In this document: in pieces, positions 1 through 4,924 of the stretch
How positions within the stretch are numbered: the stretch's first letter is position 1
Layout of the letters: every line of letters starts with the position of its first letter
Origin: JBFHRB01 sp041591915
GTDB lineage: Bacteria > Actinomycetota > Nitriliruptoria > Nitriliruptorales > Nitriliruptoraceae
DNA length: 5,748 bases
Direction of reading: 5' to 3'
NCBI GenBank assembly: GCA_041591915.1
Contig: JBFHRB010000215.1
Location: 1-5,748 of the forward strand
Translations under genes and position numbers: made by a program
The notes under the pieces: generated by a model
Databases searched by the model: none
The model's input: only the letters and a program-made list of their open reading frames with translations
What the model was told of the DNA's origin: nothing

Positions 1-777
1 GCCAGCGAGGTCGACTGCACCGAGTCGGCGCTGGCGGACGACGACGTCGAGGTCGTGAGCGCCCACGTCGTGCTCGGGGGGACGCTCGGCGCGACCTGCC
101 TGGGCGATCCCGACGCGACGCTCGACGAGGCCTGGCGGACGCTCGAGGCGTTCGTCCCTCCCCAGCGGCTCTCCAGCCTCGCCCTCTTCGTGGGCTTCGT
201 GGGTGGCGAGGCCGGTGACGAGAGCACGTTCGCCTACGTCAACACGGTGGACGACGACGGCACGCGCTTCCAGATGTCGGTGAACATCGACGCCGCCGAG
301 GAGTTCCCGGACGAGGTGGCCGTCACGCTCGCGCACGAGTTCAGCCACGTGCTGACGTCGCTGCCGGATCAGCTCGACCGGTGGGCCGACCCTGACGACT
401 GCCCGACCTACTTCAACGGGGAGGGCTGCTACCTGCCGACGTCGATCATGGCCCGGTGGATCGAGGCGTTCTGGGCGGATCTCATCGACGAGGTCGACCC
501 GTACGCCGAAGCATCCGCAGAGGCCGGCGACGCACGCTGCAACCTCGATCCGCGGTTCCTCGGCGCGTATGCCGCCTCGAGCCCCGAGGAGGACTTCGCG
601 GAGACCTTCGCCGCCTTCGTCATGGGCGTGCCCGTGGACGAGCCGGAGCAGCGGGAGAAGCTCGAGTGGATCGCCGACCAGCCCGACCTCGCCCTCTACC
701 GGTCACGTGCCGAGGCCGCGGGCCTCGTGCCGAGCTCGTACGAGTTCGAGCCCTGCGGCCAGGGCAGCGCTGACTAG
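1..777 (+). CDS. Putative secreted HExxH zinc metallopeptidase, 5'-truncated by window edge
   Basis: The reading frame is open from base 1, so the gene starts upstream; the GTG at 55 is inside the open frame and I do not take it as the start. The visible part is 258 residues ending at TAG 775-777. Residues 112-116 (bases 334-348) read HEFSH, a zinc-binding HExxH, in the context VTLAHEFSHVLT. About 85 residues on, EEDFAETF (bases 589-612) places a Glu (codon 601-603) in an xFAE context. Gluzincin peptidases of the anthrax lethal factor type use such a Glu as third zinc ligand. Between them is a Cys-containing segment with a Trp-rich helix-like stretch (ARWIEAFW). Six cysteines are visible (residues 6, 33, 134, 143, 180, 252), which suggests disulfides and export, but any signal peptide lies outside the window. 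It precedes the S8 protease on the same strand by 93 nt. The metallopeptidase motif is seen directly; family placement and substrate are inference, and a degenerate or non-peptidase homologue is possible. Confidence 0.72.
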   Translation, partial: ASEVDCTESALADDDVEVVSAHVVLGGTLGATCLGDPDATLDEAWRTLEAFVPPQRLSSLALFVGFVGGEAGDESTFAYVNTVDDDGTRFQMSVNIDAAEEFPDEVAVTLAHEFSHVLTSLPDQLDRWADPDDCPTYFNGEGCYLPTSIMARWIEAFWADLIDEVDPYAEASAEAGDARCNLDPRFLGAYAASSPEEDFAETFAAFVMGVPVDEPEQREKLEWIADQPDLALYRSRAEAAGLVPSSYEFEPCGQGSAD

Positions 778-791
778 TGGATGACTAGTGG
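771..791. repeat. Short tandem direct repeat, 10 bp with 11-bp period
   Basis: TGACTAGTGG occurs at 771-780 and again, identically, at 782-791, separated by a single A. Each copy contains the palindrome ACTAGT. The first copy includes the stop codon of the upstream metallopeptidase gene (TAG 775-777). The 11-bp period is about one helical turn, so the two copies would lie on the same face of the DNA, as in some operators. A simple slippage duplication explains it equally well. The repeat is certain; a function is not. Confidence 0.6.
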
Positions 792-793
792 CA

Positions 794-813
794 GATAGTC
801 CACGAGGGCTATC
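794..813. other. Intergenic hairpin (8-bp stem, 4-nt loop)
   Basis: GATAGTCC (794-801) pairs with GGGCTATC (806-813) around the loop ACGA, with one T-G wobble when read as + strand RNA. It sits 16 nt after the metallopeptidase stop codon and about 44 nt before the ribosome binding site of the S8 protease gene. It lies in the most AT-rich stretch of an otherwise GC-rich window. No T-run follows, so it is not a classical intrinsic terminator. It could be a weak terminator, an mRNA-stabilising structure or a protein-binding site. No convincing -35/-10 promoter pair is visible around it. Confidence 0.4.
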
Positions 814-856
814 GATGTGAACGTCCCGTGTGCCGACATCTGAAGTGGGCGGACAC

Positions 857-861
857 GGAGG
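857..861 (+). promoter_or_regulatory. Ribosome binding site fixing the GTG start of the S8 protease gene
   Basis: GGAGG at 857-861 lies 9 nt before GTG 871-873. The frame has a stop (TGA 841-843) shortly upstream and no other start codon between that stop and 871. The stop, the Shine-Dalgarno match and the hydrophobic N-terminus that follows all support 871 as the start. Confidence 0.8.
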
Positions 862-870
862 TTCGGACAG

Positions 871-3834
871 GTGACGCGACGGAGCGTGCTGGTCACCGCG
901 GCGATCGCGGGTCTCGTCGGCCTCCTGATCCCGGTGCTCATCGGCCTCCGGGGTACCCGGACCACCACCGGTCCGACCCTCCCGCACGTCGAGTCCTCCC
1001 TCGCCGCGACCCTCGACGGCCGCCCCGACGACGGCCTCGAGCGCCACGTCGTCGCCGTGGAGGCCGACTGGCAGCCGACGACCGGTACCGAGCGCGATCT
1101 CCTCGACAGCGATGGCGCCGCGGCGTACGACGCGCTCGCCGACGCTGGCCTGGCGCCCGACGTCCGCGACCGTGACCTCGCCCCGCGCGCTGGCACGGCC
1201 CACCCGCTCGCGGGCCTCGCGGGCGTGCACGCCGTCACCCCCCTCGGCGACGGCCGCTACGCCGTTGCCGCGGCCCCCGGGACCGACCTGGCGTCCGTCG
1301 ACGGCATCGCTGTTGTCGAACGGGACGTCCTCCTGAGCGCGGCCGCCGAGGACGCGTTCTTCCCGTTGCAGTGGGGGCTCGCGAACACCGGCCAGCCCAT
1401 CTCGGGCACGGAGGGCGCGGAGGGCGTCGACGTCCGCTGGGCCAGTGCAGCCGAGGTGGCCACCGGGTCGGGCGTCGTGGTCGCGGTCATCGACTCGGGT
1501 GTCGACGTCACCCACCCCGACCTGGCCGGAGCGATCTGGCACAACGCGGACGAGGTCTGTGGCAACGACCTCGACGACGACGGCAACGGCTACGTCGACG
1601 ACTGCGAGGGCTGGGACTTCGTCAACGACGACCCGACCGTCCGCGACGAGCGCACGGCCACGGGCGCGCCCGTCGACGACAGCCACGGCACCCACGTGGC
1701 CGGGATCGTCGCGGCGCGCGCAGGCAACGGCGATGGCGTTGCCGGCGTGGCGCCCGACGCCGAGGTGATGGTCCTGAAGGTCATCGAGAACGGGACCTTC
1801 CCGGCCTCGCGTGCTGCCCGCGCGATCCACTACGCCATCGACAACGGCGCCGACGTCATCAACGCGTCGTGGGGTGCGGCACCCGGCGCGCTCATCCCGA
1901 CGGTGCTGGTCGAGGCCTTCGACCGCGCTGCCACCGAGGGCGTCCTCGTCGTCGTCGCGGCGGGCAACGACGGCATCGACATCGACGCGACGCCCGTCTA
2001 CCCGGCGGCGCTGGGGCACCCCAACATCGTCTCGGTGGGCGCCAACACCAACGCCGACACGGTCGCCGCCTTCTCGAACGTCGGTGTCACCAGCGTCGAC
2101 ATCTTCGCGCCCGGCAAGGACATCGCCTCCACCGTCCCCGGTGGCTACGCCTACATGAGTGGGACGTCGATGGCGGCGCCGTACGTGAGTGGCGTCGCCG
2201 CTCTCGTTGCCCAGCACCGCGGCACCAGCGACGCGGCCGAGCTCGTGCGCGCCATCCTCGGCACGACCCGTGACGCGCTCGCGTACGACGCCTACTCGGT
2301 CACGGGCGGCCGGCTCGCCGCGGACCTGGCCCTCAGCGTGGCCCCCGGAGCGACGGCGGTGGAGTTCGCCGGCCTCGACGCGTGGGAGGCCGGCGCGGAC
2401 CGCACGGCCCGGTTCACCCTGACCGCCACCGAGCTGCCGGAGGGGGACCTGTTCCTGCAGGTCACGCTCGGCCACCTCTACCGCGGCGAGGTCCACGGGG
2501 TCCTCGACCACCCCGTGGGCGTCGGCACCCCGACCGAGGCCTTCGAGGCGACGACCGGGTCGCAGGCCCGCGTCCCGATGTCGCAGGCCCCCGCACCGCT
2601 CACGGCCGACGAGCGCGCCCTGATCCTCGGCCCCGGCTACCAGGGCGCCGTCCGCATGGCCCTGCCCCAGGGCCGCTACGCCCTCCTCGTGGAGCTGGTC
2701 GACGCCACCGGTGCCACCGTCGAGATCCCCTACGCCGGACTCTGGGAGGTTCGCGGAAAGGACGAGCCCGCACCGACTGACGACGCGGCGCCGGCGCCCA
2801 GCGGGCCCTCGGAGCCCGCACCGTCCGAGCCCGCCCCCGCGCCTGCGCCGACCTCGCCGGTCCCCGCCCCCGCACCTTCCGACGCCCCACTCGCCCCCCA
2901 GCCCGAGCCGAGCACCGCCCCGATCGCACCGCCGGCCGCCGCCCCTGCCCCTGCGCCGTCCCCGAGCGAGCCGGCGACCCCCGAGCCCGGCCCGACCGCG
3001 AGCCCCCCGCCGGCACCGGCGCCCGCGCCGTCCCCCACGACGGACGAGCCCGCGCCTCCCGTCACCGCGCCGGCGCCCGCACCGACCACGCCCGAACCGG
3101 CGCCGGACCCGAGCCCCAGCGAGCCCAGCCCCGTCGAGCCCGCCCCGGGCGAGCCGGCACCCGCTCCTGCCGCCACCCCGGAGGGCGAGGCACCCGCCGC
3201 ACCACGCCTGCTCACCGTCTGGCCGGTCGAGGGGCCCGAGGACGGCGGCACCCATGTCCGCATCTCGGGTGCGCTGCCCGAGGACGTCGTCGGGGTGACC
3301 TTCGGGGGCCGCCCGGCCGTGCTCCTCGCCCGCACCGCGTCCGAGCAGGTCGTCGAGACCCCGCGCCACGTCCCGGCAACGGTCGACGTGATCGTGCACG
3401 CCCGTGACGGCTCGACCATCACGATCCCCGCGGCCTTCACGTTCCTCGCGGCCGGCGAGCCCGTCACGACCCCGGGGCCGGACCCGACCACGGCACCGGC
3501 GCCCGCCCCCACCGCGGCTCCCTCCGAGCCGCTGGCCCCGCCTGCACCCGCACCGAGCGAGCCCACCGACGACCCGACCCGCCGGCCGCACGACCCGACC
3601 AACGACAGCGGCGCGGGTGGCGACGGCGAGACCACGCCCCAGGGTGGCGTCGGCATCCGCGACGAGGCCCCCGGCGTCGAGCGCGGAACGGTCGGGCTCC
3701 CGCTGACGGCACCGAACGGCCTGACCGTCGACCGGCTCAAGCGCGACGAGCCCCTGCTGCTCCTGCGCTCGGGTGCCTGGGCCTGGAAGCAGTGCAACGA
3801 GCCCACGTGCGCGGGTGTCCCGCTGGGCGGGTGA
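871..3834 (+). CDS. Secreted/membrane-tethered subtilisin-family (S8) serine protease with Pro-rich linker and IPT/TIG domain
   Basis: A 987-residue protein that should cleave peptide bonds outside the cytoplasm. Residues 1-4 are MTRR, followed by a hydrophobic segment (about 6-26) without a clear AxA cleavage site, so it may be a signal peptide or a membrane anchor. Residues about 40-160 look like a propeptide. The S8 catalytic domain (about 160-490) shows the full set: Asp208 in VAVIDSG, His272 in SHGTHVAG, oxyanion Asn366 in AAGND and Ser433 in GTSMAAPYVSG. An Asp-rich loop (233-244) resembles a calcium site and lies between Cys230 and Cys245. Residues 493-630 are probably beta-rich and unassigned. 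Residues 631-780 are a Pro/Ala/Ser/Glu linker with 58 prolines in 150 residues. Residues about 779-860 match an IPT/TIG immunoglobulin-like fold (WPVEGPEDGG, VTFGGRPA, ending FTFL). A second Pro-rich linker and a tail of about 60 residues with Cys975 and Cys980 complete it. No LPxTG sorting motif is present. It is far longer than a minimal subtilisin (about 270-380 residues) because of the C-terminal additions. The catalytic call is firm; the substrate and the type of attachment are unknown. Confidence 0.95.
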   Translation: MTRRSVLVTAAIAGLVGLLIPVLIGLRGTRTTTGPTLPHVESSLAATLDGRPDDGLERHVVAVEADWQPTTGTERDLLDSDGAAAYDALADAGLAPDVRDRDLAPRAGTAHPLAGLAGVHAVTPLGDGRYAVAAAPGTDLASVDGIAVVERDVLLSAAAEDAFFPLQWGLANTGQPISGTEGAEGVDVRWASAAEVATGSGVVVAVIDSGVDVTHPDLAGAIWHNADEVCGNDLDDDGNGYVDDCEGWDFVNDDPTVRDERTATGAPVDDSHGTHVAGIVAARAGNGDGVAGVAPDAEVMVLKVIENGTFPASRAARAIHYAIDNGADVINASWGAAPGALIPTVLVEAFDRAATEGVLVVVAAGNDGIDIDATPVYPAALGHPNIVSVGANTNADTVAAFSNVGVTSVDIFAPGKDIASTVPGGYAYMSGTSMAAPYVSGVAALVAQHRGTSDAAELVRAILGTTRDALAYDAYSVTGGRLAADLALSVAPGATAVEFAGLDAWEAGADRTARFTLTATELPEGDLFLQVTLGHLYRGEVHGVLDHPVGVGTPTEAFEATTGSQARVPMSQAPAPLTADERALILGPGYQGAVRMALPQGRYALLVELVDATGATVEIPYAGLWEVRGKDEPAPTDDAAPAPSGPSEPAPSEPAPAPAPTSPVPAPAPSDAPLAPQPEPSTAPIAPPAAAPAPAPSPSEPATPEPGPTASPPPAPAPAPSPTTDEPAPPVTAPAPAPTTPEPAPDPSPSEPSPVEPAPGEPAPAPAATPEGEAPAAPRLLTVWPVEGPEDGGTHVRISGALPEDVVGVTFGGRPAVLLARTASEQVVETPRHVPATVDVIVHARDGSTITIPAAFTFLAAGEPVTTPGPDPTTAPAPAPTAAPSEPLAPPAPAPSEPTDDPTRRPHDPTNDSGAGGDGETTPQGGVGIRDEAPGVERGTVGLPLTAPNGLTVDRLKRDEPLLLLRSGAWAWKQCNEPTCAGVPLGG
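2761..3210 (+). repeat. Low-complexity Pro/Ala/Ser/Glu-encoding tract inside the S8 protease gene
   Basis: Residues 631-780 of the protease consist of irregular PAP, SEP and PAPAP units, 58 prolines in 150 residues. This predicts an extended, non-globular spacer between the catalytic part and the IPT/TIG domain, as in proteins that must span a cell wall. The DNA is strongly C-rich on the + strand. One exact 16-bp unit (CGGCACCGGCGCCCGC) at 3011-3026 recurs at 3491-3506 in the second Pro-rich linker, which fits expansion by slippage or duplication. The repeats are not in a regular register. Length variation between strains is an inference. Confidence 0.75.
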
Positions 3835-3840
3835 CCGTCC
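3825..3840. terminator. Candidate GC-rich hairpin at the convergent gene junction
   Basis: GGGCGG (3825-3830) pairs with CCGTCC (3835-3840), with one G-T wobble on the + strand. The 4-nt loop GTGA contains the TGA stop of the S8 protease gene. Read on the - strand, the same hairpin lies about 26 nt after the stop codon of the ligase gene, so it could act on transcripts from both sides. No T-run follows on either strand, and such short GC stems are common by chance here. The remainder of the 31-nt gap holds only a (GCGA)x3 run at 3853-3864. Confidence 0.3.
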
Positions 3841-3865
3841 GCCTCGGCCCACGCGAGCGAGCGAC

Positions 3866-4924
3866 TCAGGCCTCGAGCACCTCGCGGAGCTCCGCCGGGG
3901 TCGGGACCTCCAGCTGGTCGTAGTGGCAGCTCTCGGGGTCGCGGTCGGGGCGCCAGCGCTTGAACCGGGCCGAGTGCCGGAACCGGTCTCCCTGGAGCTG
4001 CTCGTACGCGACCTCCGCCACGAGGCCGATGCGCAGGGGCTCCCAGCTCATGTCCTTGTCGGCGTTCCAACGGTTCCCGCCGCGCGGGGTGCCGTCGGTG
4101 CCCGACTCGCTCCACCCGCCGATCCACGGATGCACCGCCCCATCGGCGAGCCGATGGTCGCCGAGCTCCTCGAGGAGCTCGGCACGTCGAGCCGCGGTGA
4201 AGCTCGAGGCGACGCCGACGTGGTGGAGCCGACCTCGGTCGTCGTAGAGGCCGAGCATCAGCGATCCGACGCCGTTGCCGTCCTTGTGGATGCGGTACCC
4301 GCCCACGACGACGTCGGTCGTCCGCTCGTGCTTGACCTTCAGGAGGGTCCGCTTGCCCGGGACGTAGGGCTCGCCCGCCGGCTTGGCGATGATCCCGTCG
4401 AAGCCGGCGCCCTCGAACCGCTCGAACCAGTCCTCTGCGACGTCGCGGTCGCGCGTCACCGGGGTCACGTGCACCGGGGCGCGGCCGTCTGTGATCGCTG
4501 CCTCGAGTCGTGCCCGTCGCTCGCTGAACGGCAGGTCGAGCAGCACGTCGTCGCCGAACGCCAGGAGGTCGAAGGCGACGAAGCGCGCCGGGGTCCGTTC
4601 CGCGAGCAGGTTCACGCGGGACTCGGCCGGGTGGATGCGGTTGCTCAGGGCGTCGAAGTCGAGCTCGCCGTCGATCGCGACGACGATCTCGCCGTCCACG
4701 ACGCAGCGCTCGGGCAGGCGCCCGCGGAGTGGATCGATCAGCTCGGGGAAGTAGCGGACCAGCGACTTCTTGCCGCGCGACTGGAGCTCGATCTCGTCGC
4801 CGTCGCGGAACACGATGCAGCGGAAGCCGTCCCACTTCGGCTCGTAGAGGTAGTCCCCCTCGGGCATCGTCCGGCTCAGCTTCGCGAGCATCGGCTCGAG
4901 GGGCGGGCCGAGCGGCAGGGTCAT
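3866..4924 (-). CDS. ligC: ATP-dependent DNA ligase, LigC type
   Basis: A 352-residue cytoplasmic enzyme that seals DNA nicks through a covalent lysyl-AMP intermediate. Motif I is YEPKWDGFR with the nucleophile Lys30 (codon 4837-4835). VVDGEI (75-80), VAFDLLA (116-122, motif III), DGIIAKP (176-182, motif IV) and LKVKH (195-199, motif V) follow in order. The C-terminal oligonucleotide-binding domain ends with FRHSARFKRWRPDRDP (315-330), a motif VI-like region. The length and the whole sequence resemble mycobacterial LigC (about 358 residues). The LigD polymerase and nuclease domains are absent. The frame stays open up to base 5260, but ATG 4924 is chosen because homology begins right there (MTLPLGPPLEPMLAK) and because it overlaps the upstream stop as ATGA. 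There is no obvious purine-rich Shine-Dalgarno sequence before it, so translation may depend on coupling. In mycobacteria LigC is an accessory repair ligase with a minor role in end joining and related repair. No Ku gene is present in the window. Confidence 0.95.
   Translation of the reverse strand: MTLPLGPPLEPMLAKLSRTMPEGDYLYEPKWDGFRCIVFRDGDEIELQSRGKKSLVRYFPELIDPLRGRLPERCVVDGEIVVAIDGELDFDALSNRIHPAESRVNLLAERTPARFVAFDLLAFGDDVLLDLPFSERRARLEAAITDGRAPVHVTPVTRDRDVAEDWFERFEGAGFDGIIAKPAGEPYVPGKRTLLKVKHERTTDVVVGGYRIHKDGNGVGSLMLGLYDDRGRLHHVGVASSFTAARRAELLEELGDHRLADGAVHPWIGGWSESGTDGTPRGGNRWNADKDMSWEPLRIGLVAEVAYEQLQGDRFRHSARFKRWRPDRDPESCHYDQLEVPTPAELREVLEA
4921..4924 (-). promoter_or_regulatory. ATGA stop/start overlap coupling the OSBS-family gene to ligC
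   Basis: On the - strand, ATG (4924-4922) starts the ligase and TGA (4923-4921) ends the upstream enolase-family gene. The 15 nt before the ATG contain no GGAGG-like sequence. Together this points to one transcript with reinitiation by ribosomes that finish the upstream gene. The overlap is seen directly; coupling is inference. Confidence 0.75.

Noticed and set aside
781..798. Five-codon open frame ATG ACT AGT GGC AGA TAG just after the metallopeptidase stop
   Set aside because: It has no convincing ribosome binding site, overlaps the direct repeat, and is short enough to arise by chance; I see no reason to call a leader peptide.
814..840. Inverted repeat GATGT (814-818) / ACATC (836-840)
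   Set aside because: Five base pairs with a 17-nt loop is not above chance.
778..870. A sigma70-type promoter for the S8 protease gene
   Set aside because: TATCGA at 810-815 could pass as a -10, but nothing near a -35 consensus lies at the right distance, so I do not annotate a promoter.
703..3852. A 1049-codon open frame on the - strand, antisense to the whole S8 protease gene
   Set aside because: Its codons are exact reverse complements of the sense codons, so it would be closed only by TTA, CTA or TCA codons in the protease gene, which are rare at this GC content. The translation is Arg/Gly/Asp-rich with no recognisable domain.
3853..3864. (GCGA)x3 microsatellite between the convergent genes
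   Set aside because: Three units of a 4-bp GC-rich motif are expected by chance at this base composition.
2730..4835. A 701-codon - strand open frame crossing the ligase gene and the Pro-rich tract
   Set aside because: It overlaps ligC in another frame and runs antisense to the protease; its product is Arg-rich and then Gly/Ala/Ser low-complexity, a shadow of high GC and of the proline codons.
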